64,000 nucleotides of DNA from Allokutzneria multivorans (GTDB taxonomy: Bacteria; Actinomycetota; Actinomycetes; Mycobacteriales; Pseudonocardiaceae). Location: contig NZ_BAABAL010000017.1 of NCBI RefSeq assembly GCF_039537405.1, positions 186,001 through 250,000 on the forward strand, read 5' to 3'. A program made the position numbers and the translations under genes. The stretch's first letter is position 1, and every line of letters begins with the position of its first letter. Under the pieces are notes generated by a model. That model was not told the origin of the DNA and did not search any database. It saw only the letters and a program-made list of their open reading frames with translations. Shown piece by piece: positions 51,662-60,790 of the stretch.

Positions 51662-52065
51662 GTGCGTTTCGGCGACGACGAACGGTGGTCCATCCGAGGA
51701 CTGTTCGGATTACCGGAACGTGCTTTCTTACCCTCGTGATTGACCGCGCTATTACCACTGTCCGCGCCGCCGCATTCACCCGGCCCCCGCGCGGTGGCCC
51801 GCCCGCCCCTGACGGCCGCCCTCCAGTCCGGCGGGGCCCGCTCCCCGGCGAGGGTTGGCGGCCCCTGGGACGACGTTTCCGGATGACGATGTAGGCCAAC
51901 TGGCGTAATAGTGCGATGAAATGGCCCCGAGCGCGGTGACGCGCTGGTGGCGGCTCGGCACCGTCCGCAGTGAAATCGTGTCCGTGTCGTGTCCCGCAGA
52001 CCCTTCCGGGCTAGGGGAACCACTATAGAAGCATCCCTTTATATAGAAAACGCTGAACCGGCACT

Positions 52066-52080
52066 GTGACAGTTGTCATG
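52066..52080 (+). promoter_or_regulatory. Shared 15-bp inverted-repeat site (copy 1)
   Basis: GTGACAGTTGTCATG: arms TGACA and TGTCA around GT. The exact reverse complement occurs at 55441-55455. Located about 290 bp upstream of the LAL start. Confidence 0.5.
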
Positions 52081-52366
52081 GGTGAGGCACGCTGTTGGTT
52101 GGCTTTTGGAGTGCATCAGTCGCAATGGTCCCTCGCTCCACCTCCGGTGTCGGGCCAGATACGTCGTCCAGCACCTAGTGGAAATGCTTCCCCGCGCGTC
52201 ATCCAGGTGTTACACAAGGTTTGTCCGTGGATAGATTGATAGTCCCTAGTGCGCTAGTTGACGATCACGTAACCTCGCGGTGTCTCCGCTCGGTGGAACA
52301 TATTTTCAGCCTTCGACGAGCATCACGTAGGGCGCGTGGTGGGAGTGGCTGGGGGAGGTGGAGTAC

Positions 52367-55222
52367 GTGTTACTAGTGGAGCGGGATCAGGAGCTGGGCA
52401 CCCTGAAAGGCCTGTTCGCGGACACGATGCGCGGCAATGGGCGAGTCGCGGTCGTGAGCGGCGGTGTCGCCAGCGGTAAGACCGAGCTACTCCGCAGCAT
52501 GGTGGAGCACTCGACGTCTTCGGGCGCTCTGCACCTCAACGCAAATGGCTCCCCGATGGAACGGGCGATTCCGCTCGGGGTGCTTCACCAACTATTGTCG
52601 CGGGCTCCGCTGAATCAGGAGCACGCGCCACTCGTCAAGAACATCCTTGCCAGTTCGAAAAGCGTCGGCGGGTGTGCCGGTGCCCATTCTGGGGGAATGG
52701 GCAAAGGGATTGACCACCTGCCGCTGAACCTGGTCCGGGATGTGGCCGACGCACTCACCGAACTCGCGCGGACCGCGCCGGTCCTGGTGACCGTCGACGA
52801 TATCCAGTACGCGGATTTCGCGTCGCTGAACTGCCTGCGGCACCTGGTGGACCACCTCCAGGGCTCGCGGATCATGATGGTGCTCACGGAGTCCACGCAC
52901 TCCGCCCCCGTGCACCCGGTGTTCCACACGGAGACCCTGCGCTCCAGGATCTGCAGCAGGGTCCGCCTCGGCACCCTCTCGAAGAGCGCGGTCCGCGCCG
53001 TCACCGCCGAGCACCTGGGCGCCGACGCGGCCGACCGACTCGCCGAGGACTACTTCCGTTGCACGGGCGGTAATCCATTGCTCGTGCGCGCGCTGATCGA
53101 CGACGCGCAGACGGCGGTCGTGGCGACCACGACGGCGGGTGTGACCTTGGAGTGCGCGCCGGGCCACGGGTTCCGCCAGGCGGTGCTCGCGTGCCTTGAG
53201 CGCAGCGAGGAGCAGACCCTGGACGTGGCGCGGGCAGCCGCCGTCCTGGAGACCTCCGGAACGCTCGCGGCCTCCTCGGTCGCGGACGCGAAGGTGTTGC
53301 TGCGCAGGGTTCTCGACACGGACCCGGAGACGGTGGACACCGCGCTCGGCGTGCTCGACGCGATGGGCGTGCTGGACGGTTCGCTGGCCTTCCGGCACGC
53401 GGCGGGGCGCGCCGCGGTGCTGGACGACCTCGACCGCGAGCACCGGGCGCACTTGCACTTCCGCGCGGCTCAACTGCTCCACCTGGAAGGCGCTCCGGCC
53501 GGGCGCATCGCGGCGCACCTCGTCGCGATCGGCCAGGCGGGCTCCAGCTGGGAGGCCGAGGTGCTGCTGGAGGCGGCGGAGCGGGCGCTGGTCGAGGACG
53601 ACACCGAGAACGCGTCGCGCTACCTGGAGCTGGCCGAGGCCGGGTGCACCGACGACGACCAGCTGGCCAGGATCAGGGCCGCGCTGTCCAGGGTGGAGTG
53701 GCGGCTCAACCCCGGAACCGCGCTGCGCTATCTGACGCCGCTGTTCGAGGCGTTCACCCGCAACCAGCTCGGCGACGGCGACGCCAGCACGCTGCTGCGC
53801 TACCTGCTGTGGCACGGCCGCGTGGACCGGGCCGCCGAGGCGATCGAGCGCACGGCGCACGCCGACCGCTCGCGCGTCGGGCTCCAGTTCGGCTCCGCGT
53901 GCCAGCTGCTGGTCAACTCCTACCCGCCGTTGCGGCCGGTGGTGGCGCGGGCGCAGCAGCTCCCGGTCATCGAGCCGTACGCGTCGGCGAACGTCAGCCG
54001 GTGCGCGCAGGCGGCGAACGCGTTGCACAGCGCGCTCACCGACGGCCCCGGCAACCGGGTCACCGAGAGCGCGTTGCAGTTCCTCCAGCGCACCAAGCTC
54101 TCCGACAACACCATCGAGGCGGTCGAGTCGGCGCTGCTGGCCCTGGTCTACGGGGAGCGCACGGACAAGGCCGGGCCGCTGTGCGAGGAACTGCTGGAGG
54201 AGGCCGCCTCGCGCGGCGTCCGCACCTGGCAGGCCGTGCTCAGCGGTGTTCGCGCGGAAATCGCTCTGCGGCAAGGAGATCTGCCCGCCGCTCGCCAGTT
54301 CGCCGAGCGCGCGCTCGCCAGCATTCCCCGGCAGAGCTGGGGCGTGGCGGCGGCCGGCCCGCTGGCGACCCTCGCGCTGGCCACGCTGGCCATGGGCGAG
54401 ATCGACAAGGCGGCCGAGCAGCTGGAGTTCCAGGTGCCGGACTCGGTGTTCCAGAGCCGTTTCGGGCTCCAGTACCTCCAGGCGCGCGGTCACTACTACC
54501 TGGCCACCGACCAGCTCCAGGCGGCGCTCGCGGACTTCCAGTTCTGCGGCGCGCTGATGCGGGAGTGGGGGATGGACTCGCCGAGCTTCCTGCCGTGGCG
54601 CTCCGACGCCGCACAGGTGCACCTGCGGCTCGGCGAGGCGGCCAAGGCGCAGGAGCTGCTGACCGAGCAGCTCGACCTGACCTGCGCCGCCAGCCACCGC
54701 GCGCGCGGCACCTCGCTGTTCCTGCTCGCCAGGACCAAGGAGGTCGGCAAGCGGGTCGCGGTGTTCCGGCAGGCCATCGACTCGCTGTACGCGGCGGGCG
54801 ACCGGTTCATGCTCAGCAAGGCCATGCACGGGCTGGGGCAGACCTACCACTCGCTGAACGAGCCAGGGAAGGCGCGGATGTTCAAGCACCGCGCCGAACA
54901 GCTCGCGATGCAGCTGCGCCCCTCGGGAGGGGACGCGGAGCGGCTGGAGCCCGAGTCGCGGCCCAGCGCCGAGCGGGTCGAGGAGAAGGCGCACGAGCCG
55001 CAGGCCCGGGTGTCCAGCCTGACCAGCTCGGAGCGCAGGGTCGCCGAGCTGGCCGCGCACGGCTACACCAACCGGGAGATCTCCCGGCACCTCTACATCA
55101 CGGTGAGCACGGTGGAGCAGCACCTGACGCGGGTCTACCGCAAGCTCAACGTCGGCAGCCGCGCCGCGCTGCCGAGGGAGCTCCAGCTCGACATGAAGAC
55201 GGCCGACACCGCGGCGAGCTAG
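52367..55222 (+). CDS. LAL-type LuxR regulator (large ATP-binding)
   Basis: 951 residues from GTG at 52367, which has GGGGGAGG at an ideal 9-bp distance; GTG 52358 would leave no spacing. Walker A is VVSGGVASGKTELL near the N-terminus and Walker B-like LVTVDDIQYADF around residue 140. A TPR-like middle is followed by a C-terminal LuxR HTH (LTSSERRVAELAAHGYTNREISRHLYITVSTVEQHLTRVYRKLNVGSRAAL). Codon 2 is TTA, the codon read by bldA tRNA, so translation may be tied to development. LAL proteins usually activate polyketide clusters, consistent with genes from 55 kb on. Confidence 0.92.
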   Translation: MLLVERDQELGTLKGLFADTMRGNGRVAVVSGGVASGKTELLRSMVEHSTSSGALHLNANGSPMERAIPLGVLHQLLSRAPLNQEHAPLVKNILASSKSVGGCAGAHSGGMGKGIDHLPLNLVRDVADALTELARTAPVLVTVDDIQYADFASLNCLRHLVDHLQGSRIMMVLTESTHSAPVHPVFHTETLRSRICSRVRLGTLSKSAVRAVTAEHLGADAADRLAEDYFRCTGGNPLLVRALIDDAQTAVVATTTAGVTLECAPGHGFRQAVLACLERSEEQTLDVARAAAVLETSGTLAASSVADAKVLLRRVLDTDPETVDTALGVLDAMGVLDGSLAFRHAAGRAAVLDDLDREHRAHLHFRAAQLLHLEGAPAGRIAAHLVAIGQAGSSWEAEVLLEAAERALVEDDTENASRYLELAEAGCTDDDQLARIRAALSRVEWRLNPGTALRYLTPLFEAFTRNQLGDGDASTLLRYLLWHGRVDRAAEAIERTAHADRSRVGLQFGSACQLLVNSYPPLRPVVARAQQLPVIEPYASANVSRCAQAANALHSALTDGPGNRVTESALQFLQRTKLSDNTIEAVESALLALVYGERTDKAGPLCEELLEEAASRGVRTWQAVLSGVRAEIALRQGDLPAARQFAERALASIPRQSWGVAAAGPLATLALATLAMGEIDKAAEQLEFQVPDSVFQSRFGLQYLQARGHYYLATDQLQAALADFQFCGALMREWGMDSPSFLPWRSDAAQVHLRLGEAAKAQELLTEQLDLTCAASHRARGTSLFLLARTKEVGKRVAVFRQAIDSLYAAGDRFMLSKAMHGLGQTYHSLNEPGKARMFKHRAEQLAMQLRPSGGDAERLEPESRPSAERVEEKAHEPQARVSSLTSSERRVAELAAHGYTNREISRHLYITVSTVEQHLTRVYRKLNVGSRAALPRELQLDMKTADTAAS

Positions 55223-55231
55223 CGGGTTCAG

Positions 55232-55327
55232 CAGTCTTCAAGACCGGCAAACCCCACCCGCGACGGTCTTCAACCGCCCCCTACCTCCGTCTACCACGGA
55301 GGGGTTGGGCGTACTTGAAGACCGGTG
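55232..55327. repeat. Nested-hairpin repeat family, copy 4 (shortened)
   Basis: CAGTCTTCAAGACCGGCAAACCCC and GGTCTTCAACCGCCCC on the left, CTTGAAGACCGG on the right; the right inner arm is missing, so this is a shortened copy. It starts 10 bp after the LAL stop codon. Confidence 0.75.
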
Positions 55328-55360
55328 TACCCGGGCTGAGCGGAAGAGGTTCAGGCCATC

Positions 55361-55394
55361 GTGGGACCCCCTGTCGTGCGACGGGGGGTCCCAC
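55361..55394 (+). terminator. Strong hairpin terminator
   Basis: GTGGGACCCCC (55361-55371) pairs with GGGGGTCCCAC (55384-55394) and the inner GTCG-TG-CGAC continues the stem almost to the loop. Confidence 0.8.
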
Positions 55395-55440
55395 GCTGCT
55401 TTCACTGGTCCTGACCTGCGAAAAGGGATTCATGCACGAG

Positions 55441-55455
55441 CATGACAACTGTCAC
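55441..55455 (+). promoter_or_regulatory. Shared 15-bp inverted-repeat site (copy 2)
   Basis: CATGACAACTGTCAC, exact reverse complement of the site at 52066-52080, 60 bp upstream of the ABC transporter start. Position fits a binding site for the downstream response regulator (58457), in an autoregulated operon. Confidence 0.55.
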
Positions 55456-55514
55456 CGGGAGCTCGTGACGGGCGGCCTACGCGGACTGTCGGTGCCTTGC
55501 CCATAGTTAGTGGC

Positions 55515-56459
55515 ATGGAAGAGGTTCTGGCTTCGGAGAGCACCGGGCGGCGTGTGGCCGGCGGCAACGGTGCGGCGATCCACATCAGCGGGCTGAAGAA
55601 GCACTACGGCGCGGTCCGCGCGGTCGACGGCATCGATCTGTCGATCGCCCCGGGCGAGGTCGTCGCGCTGCTCGGCCCCAACGGGGCGGGCAAGTCGACC
55701 GCCGTCGACATGATCCTCGGGCTCACCAAGCCGGACCACGGCGAGGTGACCATCTTCGGCAAGACGCCGAAGGAGGCCGTCTCCCACGGCACCATCGGCG
55801 CGATGCTGCAGAGCGGCGCGCTGCTGGACGACGCCACGGTCGGCGAGATGGTCGGCATGGTGGCCTCGTTGCACCGCAAGCCGATGCCGGTCAAGGAGGC
55901 GCTGCGCCGCGCGGGCATCGCCGATCTGGTCAAGCGCCGCTCCACGCGCCTGTCCGGCGGCCAGAAGCAGCGCGTGCGCTACGCCGTCGCCCTGGTCAGC
56001 GACCCCGACCTGCTGATCCTGGACGAGCCGACCGCCGCCATGGACGTGGGCACCCGGCGCGAGTTCTGGCTGTCCATGCAGGAGTTCACCGCAGCCGGTC
56101 GCACCGTGGTCTTCGCGACGCACTACCTGGAGGAGGCGGAGGAGTTCGCCGACCGGGTCATCTTCATGAAGGCGGGCAAGATCGTCGCGGACGGCTCCGT
56201 GGCCGAGGTGCAGGCGCTGGCCGCAGGTCGCACCCTGCACGCCAAGATCCCCGGCGCCACCCAGGCCGAGATCGAGGCGCTGCCCGGTGTCGCCGACGTG
56301 GACGTCCGGCACGACAAGGTGGTGATCGTCAGCTCCAGCTCCGACACCACGCTGCGCGCGCTGCTGGCCCGGTTCCCCAACGCGCGGGACATCGAGATCG
56401 CGGGTGTCAGCCTCGACGAGGCTTTCATCACGCTCACCAGCAACCTCAACAACAGCTGA
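55515..56459 (+). CDS. ABC transporter ATP-binding protein (DrrA/ABC-2 type)
   Basis: 314 residues from ATG at 55515 (in-frame start at 55497 also possible). Walker A GPNGAGKST, Q-loop GAMLQSGALL, signature RLSGGQKQRVRYAVAL, Walker B LLILDEPT, H-loop VFATHYLEEAEEFADR; a C-terminal ~90-residue regulatory tail (LHAKIPGATQAEIEALPG...). It drives the permease encoded 18 bp downstream. The set ABC-permease-kinase-regulator is a common export/resistance operon of gram-positive bacteria. Confidence 0.95.
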   Translation: MEEVLASESTGRRVAGGNGAAIHISGLKKHYGAVRAVDGIDLSIAPGEVVALLGPNGAGKSTAVDMILGLTKPDHGEVTIFGKTPKEAVSHGTIGAMLQSGALLDDATVGEMVGMVASLHRKPMPVKEALRRAGIADLVKRRSTRLSGGQKQRVRYAVALVSDPDLLILDEPTAAMDVGTRREFWLSMQEFTAAGRTVVFATHYLEEAEEFADRVIFMKAGKIVADGSVAEVQALAAGRTLHAKIPGATQAEIEALPGVADVDVRHDKVVIVSSSSDTTLRALLARFPNARDIEIAGVSLDEAFITLTSNLNNS

Positions 56460-56477
56460 GCGGGAGTAGAGACAGCC

Positions 56478-57239
56478 ATGAACCTCGGATACCTCGGTCT
56501 GGAGATCCGGCGTGCGCTGCGCGCTCCAGGCACGCTGCTGTTCACCATCGGCTTCCCGGCGATGTTCTACCTGCTGGAGATGATGCTCTTCAAGGACGTC
56601 GCCGGAGCGGGCGCGGAGGGCGGTGCGGGAACCGCCGCCGCGCAATACCCGGTGACGATCATGGTCGGCCTGTGCGCGTGGGGCGTGATGACCGCCGGTC
56701 TGCTCATCGGCACCCGCGTGGTGCACGAGCGCACGGCGGGCTGGCAGCGCCAGCTGCGGCTGACCCCCTTGTCCGGCGCGGGATTCCTGGTCGGCAAGGT
56801 CACCGTCGGCATGGCCGTCGCGCTGCCGACCGCGATCGTGGTGCCGGTGGTCGCGGTGCTGGTGGAGAACGTCCAGCTGACCCCGGTCGGCTGGCTGCAC
56901 GCCACGCTGTTCGTCTGGCTCGGCTCGCTGCCGTTCGCGATCATGGGTCTGCTGATCGGCCAGCTGTCCAACAAGGACAACGTGCAGAACTTCGTCATCG
57001 TGGGCATGTTGCTGCTGGCCATGTTCGGCGGGCTGTTCATGCCGCTGGACATGCTGCCGCCGTGGTGGAACGACCTGGCGCAGTTCGTGCCCAGCTACTG
57101 GCTGGCGGAGATCGGCCGGGTCGGGGTGCTGCCGAACTACGGCACGCTGGTGACGCCCACGCTGGTGCTGCTCGGCTGGGCCGTGGTGCTCAGCGCCGGT
57201 GTCATGTGGCGCTACCAGCGCGACAGCGCGCGCACCTGA
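56478..57239 (+). CDS. ABC-2 type permease
   Basis: 253 residues with six hydrophobic helices (about 20-40, 60-85, 105-130, 140-160, 175-195, 225-245), the normal ABC-2 layout (LLIGTRVVHERTAGWQRQLRLTPLSGAGFLVGKV). Partner of the ATPase before it; exports a lipid, antibiotic or peptide. In context it may export the cluster product or give self-protection. Confidence 0.92.
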   Translation: MNLGYLGLEIRRALRAPGTLLFTIGFPAMFYLLEMMLFKDVAGAGAEGGAGTAAAQYPVTIMVGLCAWGVMTAGLLIGTRVVHERTAGWQRQLRLTPLSGAGFLVGKVTVGMAVALPTAIVVPVVAVLVENVQLTPVGWLHATLFVWLGSLPFAIMGLLIGQLSNKDNVQNFVIVGMLLLAMFGGLFMPLDMLPPWWNDLAQFVPSYWLAEIGRVGVLPNYGTLVTPTLVLLGWAVVLSAGVMWRYQRDSART

Positions 57240-57254
57240 TCTAGTGTCGCCGTC

Positions 57255-58460
57255 ATGATGCGCAAGCTGCTGGACTGGGGTGGTGGACCGGGGTTGCGGT
57301 CCACCACCCCGGATTCGGACGAGGGGTCGAAGGCCGCACCGGCGCTCGCGGTGCTCTTCAGCGTGATGATGATCCCCGCCTGGATCGACGCGCTCGGCCA
57401 GGTCCGCGAGGCCCGCCCGCAGCTGTGGGCGCTCGCGGCCTTCGTCGGCGTCTCCTACAGCGTCGCCTGCATTCTCGCGGTTCCCCTGGCGCGCAAGGTT
57501 TCCTGGTCCTCCCAGGTGCTGGTGTGCCTGGCGCTGCTGGCCATGGGCATCGCCTTCGTGGTGCTGACCGGCCTGGAGAACTCCTGGGTGCTGATCTGCG
57601 CGCTGGGCATCGTGGCCGCGCTGATGCCGCCGGTGGTCACCATCGTGGTCACCCTGGTGACGCTGGTCGGGCTGTCGGTCAGCGCGATCCACCTCGGCAA
57701 GTTCGAGGCTCAGCTGCCCAATTTCGTCCTGCTGTTCTCGGTGACCGCGGCCGCGGCGCTGATGGTGGGGTTGGCGAACGCCTACGTCGAGCTGAAGAAG
57801 GCGCGGGACCAGATCGCGATGTTCGCCGTCGCCAAGGAGCGCGCCCGCTTCGCCAGGGACCTGCACGACATCCTCGGGCACAGCCTCACCACGATCACCC
57901 TCAAGGCCGGGCTCGCCCGCCGCGTGCTGGAGATGGACGACCTCGACCGCGCCATGACGGAGATCCGCGACGTGGAAAGGCTTGGCAGACAAGCACTCGC
58001 GGACGTGCGGGCGACCGTGTCGGAGTACCGCGTCGTCACACTCTCCGGTGAGCTGGCCGGGGCCAACGAGACGTTGCGCGCCGCGGGCATCGAGGCCGAC
58101 CTGCCGCGCGCCGTCGACGACGTCGCGCCCGAACTGCAGCAGGTTTTCGGTTACGTGCTCAGGGAAGCGGTGACCAACGTGGTCCGGCACTCGGGCGCGC
58201 AGAAGATGAGCGTGCGGCTGGGCAACGACTGGATCACCGTCACCGACGACGGGGTCGGCGCCCCCGCCCACGCGGTCGGCAACGGGCTGCGCGGACTGAG
58301 CGAGCGGATGGAAGCGGTCGGCGGCACCCTGGAGGCCGGGGCCGTGCCGAGGGGCGGCTTCCAGCTCAGGGCCAGCGCCCCCGTTCCCGAACACCCCCAG
58401 CACCCCCCGGCACCCGCCGAGGCGGAGAATGCCGTCGAGAGCACGGGAGGACAGGCGTGA
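57255..58460 (+). CDS. DesK-type sensor histidine kinase
   Basis: 401 residues. N-terminal membrane part with five to six TM helices (~28-48, 57-78, 85-107, 110-132, 135-147, 155-176), a coiled linker, HisKA_3 box ARDLHDILGHSLTTITLKAGLARRV with phospho-His204, and a HATPase_c (VTNVVRHSGAQKMSVRLGNDWITVTDDGVGAPAHAVGNGLRGLSERMEAVGGTLEAG). No extracytoplasmic loop of size, so it likely senses a membrane state or its ABC partner. Its stop overlaps the regulator's GTG start. Confidence 0.93.
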   Translation: MMRKLLDWGGGPGLRSTTPDSDEGSKAAPALAVLFSVMMIPAWIDALGQVREARPQLWALAAFVGVSYSVACILAVPLARKVSWSSQVLVCLALLAMGIAFVVLTGLENSWVLICALGIVAALMPPVVTIVVTLVTLVGLSVSAIHLGKFEAQLPNFVLLFSVTAAAALMVGLANAYVELKKARDQIAMFAVAKERARFARDLHDILGHSLTTITLKAGLARRVLEMDDLDRAMTEIRDVERLGRQALADVRATVSEYRVVTLSGELAGANETLRAAGIEADLPRAVDDVAPELQQVFGYVLREAVTNVVRHSGAQKMSVRLGNDWITVTDDGVGAPAHAVGNGLRGLSERMEAVGGTLEAGAVPRGGFQLRASAPVPEHPQHPPAPAEAENAVESTGGQA

Positions 58461-59062
58461 TTCGGGTTCTTGTCGCCGACGACCAGGCGCTGGTGCGCGG
58501 CGCACTGGCGACGATGCTGGACCTGGAGCCGGACATCACCGTCGTGGCCCAGGTCGGCTCCGGTGACGACGTGCTGCCCGCCGCGCGGCAGTCCGCGCCC
58601 GACGTGGTGCTGCTGGACGTGCACATGCCGGGCAAGGACGGCCTGGCCGCGGCGAAGGAGCTGCACGCCGAGCTGCCCGACTGCAAGATCCTCATCTGCA
58701 CCACCTTCGGCAGGCCCGGCTACCTCGTGCGGGCCATGGCCGCGGGAGCGTCCGGCTTCATCGTCAAGGACGCCCCGCCGGAGCAGTTGGTGGACGCGGT
58801 GCGCCGGGTGTACAACGGCCTGCGCGTCGTGGACCCCGTGCTCGCGGCGGAGTCGCTGGCCACCGGGCCGAACCCGTTGACCGTGCGGGAGCGCGAGGTG
58901 CTCGGCGCGGTCGCCGACGGCAGCACGGTGGCGAAGGTGGCCAAGGCGCTGCACCTGACCGAGGGCACGGTGCGCAACCACCTGTCCTCGGCCATCGGCA
59001 AGACCGGCGCCCGGACCAGGGGCGAGGCCTACCGGATCTCGGAGGAACGCGGCTGGTTGTAG
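58457..59062 (+). CDS. DesR/NarL-type response regulator
   Basis: 201 residues from GTG, overlapping the kinase (GTGA). Receiver with Asp8/Asp9, phospho-Asp54 (LLDVHMPGKDG), Thr in ICTTFG, Lys in FIVKDAPP; LuxR HTH LTVREREVLGAVADGSTVAKVAKALHLTEGTVRNHLSSAIGKTGARTRGEAYR. Last gene of the ABC/two-component operon; the inverted repeat at 55441 is a likely target, and its identical partner at 52066 would extend control to the LAL activator. Confidence 0.94.
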   Translation: MIRVLVADDQALVRGALATMLDLEPDITVVAQVGSGDDVLPAARQSAPDVVLLDVHMPGKDGLAAAKELHAELPDCKILICTTFGRPGYLVRAMAAGASGFIVKDAPPEQLVDAVRRVYNGLRVVDPVLAAESLATGPNPLTVREREVLGAVADGSTVAKVAKALHLTEGTVRNHLSSAIGKTGARTRGEAYRISEERGWL

Positions 59063-59432
59063 ACGGCCACTCCGCAAGGACGCCCCTTCGCGGGGCCCGG
59101 CGCGGGACGGCGACGCCCGGGGGGATACGCCCCCCTAATCTCCCGGGCCGACTCGTCCCGCGCCGTTCTTTTTGTCCGGTTCTCCCGTGTGTCGCCTTGA
59201 GGGGTTGCGGAACCGGCCGGTGGCGGATAAGGGGAAATGTGTAGGAGAACCCCCTTTTGTTAGGGGCGAAGTCCCGTGTTCTAGGGGTGACGGCGGCGCC
59301 GGAGCGCTGGCTACTGTCGATGAGGCAGGCGCGTGTATGCGTATGCATGAAACTGGGGGCTTCAGCGCGGTCATAGCCTGACCTGCGGTTACGTCGCGCC
59401 GACGCACCCTCCGACAGCCCGGAGGAACCGTC
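59063..59432. promoter_or_regulatory. 370-bp promoter region of the ccr operon
   Basis: Starts with hairpins (GGGGGG-ATACG-CCCCCC at 59119-59135) that can end the preceding operon. It then holds TTAGGGG (59260-59266) and CTAGGGG (59281-59287) direct repeats 21 bp apart, plus TAAGGGG at 59228. No gene seen. The boxes resemble those upstream of the genes at 12.2 and 52.4 kb. Confidence 0.5.
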
Positions 59433-60776
59433 GTGCAGGAGATCGTCGACGCGGTCCTCTCCGAGGACGCCGACGCCGCGGACTTCGCCGCGGTGCCGAT
59501 CCCGGAGAGCTATCTCGGCGCGGTGGTGCTCGCCGAGGAGTCCGAGATGTTTGCCGGCATGGACACCCGGGACAAGGACCCGGTGAAGTCCCTGCACGTG
59601 CAGCCGGTCCCCACCCCGCAGATCGGCCCGGACGAGGTGCTGGTCGCGGTGATGGCCAGCGCGATCAACTACAACACCGTCTGGACCTCGATCTTCGAGC
59701 CGATGCCGACCTTCGGCTTCCTCAAGCGCTACGCCCGCGCCGTTCCCGGCGCCGAGCACCACGACCAGCCCTTCCACGTGGTCGGCTCCGACCTGTCCGG
59801 GATCGTGCTGCGCACCGGCTCCGGCGTGCGCGGGTGGCAGCCCGGTGCGCGCGTGGTCGCGCACTGCCTCGACGTGCAGCTGAACTCGCCGGACGGCCAC
59901 GACGACTCGATGCTCGACCCGGAGCAGCGGATCTGGGGCTTCGAGACCAACTACGGCGGCCTCGCGCAGCTGACCGTCGTGAAGGCCAACCAGCTGATGC
60001 CCAAGCCCGCGCACCTCACGTGGGAGGAGGCGGCGGCGTCCGGGCTGGTGAACTCCACCGCCTACCGCCAGCTCGTCTCCGCCAACGGCGCGCGGATGAA
60101 GCAGGGCGACGTGGTGCTGATCTGGGGCGCCGCGGGTGGTTTGGGCTCCTACGCCACGCAGATCGTGCTCAACGGCGGCGGCATCCCGGTGTGCGTGGTG
60201 TCCAGCCCGGAGAAGGCCGAACTGGTGCGCTCCATGGGCGCGGAGCTGGTGATCGACCGCTCCGCCGAGGGCTACAAGTTCTGGAAGAACGAGCGCGAGC
60301 AGGACCCGCGCGAGTGGAAGCGCTTCGGCGCCAAGATCCGTGAGCTGACCGGTGGCGAGGACCCCGACGTCGTCTACGAGCACCCGGGCCGGGAGACCTT
60401 CGGCGCCAGCGTGTTCGTCACCCGGCGCGGCGGGACCGTGGTCACCTGCGCGTCCACGTCGGGCTTCGAGCACAGCTACGACAACCGCTACCTGTGGATG
60501 CACCTGAAGAAGATCGTCGGCTCGCACTTCGCGAACTACCGCGAGGCGTGGGAGGCGAACCGCTTGATCGCCAAGGGAATGATCCACCCGACACTGTCCA
60601 CTGTGTACCCGTTGGCGGAGACGGGGCGTGCGACCAGCGAGGTCCACGCGAACCAGCACAGCGGCAAGGTCGGCGTGCTCGGCCTCGCACCGTCGCCCGG
60701 TCTCGGCGTCACCGACCAGGAGCTGCGCGCGCGGCACGTCTCGCAGATCACCCGATTCCAGCAGCACAGCCACTGA
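59433..60776 (+). CDS. ccr: Crotonyl-CoA carboxylase/reductase
   Basis: 447 residues from GTG at 59433. MDR fold with NADPH loop LIWGAAGGLGSYATQIV. The four CO2-positioning residues known from the Kitasatospora setae enzyme are at the same numbers: Asn81, Phe170, Glu171, His365, which supports reductive carboxylation to ethylmalonyl-CoA and not just reduction. In actinomycetes ccr commonly supplies ethylmalonyl-CoA extender units for polyketides. The next gene, a 3-hydroxyacyl-CoA dehydrogenase, delivers its precursor route. Confidence 0.96.
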   Translation: MQEIVDAVLSEDADAADFAAVPIPESYLGAVVLAEESEMFAGMDTRDKDPVKSLHVQPVPTPQIGPDEVLVAVMASAINYNTVWTSIFEPMPTFGFLKRYARAVPGAEHHDQPFHVVGSDLSGIVLRTGSGVRGWQPGARVVAHCLDVQLNSPDGHDDSMLDPEQRIWGFETNYGGLAQLTVVKANQLMPKPAHLTWEEAAASGLVNSTAYRQLVSANGARMKQGDVVLIWGAAGGLGSYATQIVLNGGGIPVCVVSSPEKAELVRSMGAELVIDRSAEGYKFWKNEREQDPREWKRFGAKIRELTGGEDPDVVYEHPGRETFGASVFVTRRGGTVVTCASTSGFEHSYDNRYLWMHLKKIVGSHFANYREAWEANRLIAKGMIHPTLSTVYPLAETGRATSEVHANQHSGKVGVLGLAPSPGLGVTDQELRARHVSQITRFQQHSH

Positions 60777-60790
60777 GAGGCATCGGCGCC

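Larger units (their letters stand above)
51489..52366. promoter_or_regulatory. 878-bp regulatory region before the LAL regulator
   Basis: No convincing gene: the minus-strand frames at 51585-52023 are Arg/Pro-rich shadows. It contains a perfect hairpin (51617-51661), a CTAGGGG box at 52010-52016, and the 15-bp inverted-repeat site 52066-52080. It is clearly less GC-rich near 52020-52060 (CTATAGAAGC, TTTATATAG), which suggests a real promoter. The length and number of sites fit a highly regulated cluster activator. Confidence 0.6.

Noticed and set aside
51585..52023. Short Arg/Pro-rich minus-strand genes in the LAL promoter region
   Set aside because: Low-complexity translation, no ribosome-binding site, and they overlap the hairpin and promoter-like AT-rich DNA.
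52592..55123. An 843-residue minus-strand open frame
   Set aside because: Antisense shadow of the LAL regulator; typical open antisense frame of GC-rich DNA.
55452..58505. A 1017-residue minus-strand open frame
   Set aside because: It is the antisense of the ABC/kinase operon, with His/Arg/Gly-rich low-complexity translation; the plus-strand genes have full family motifs.
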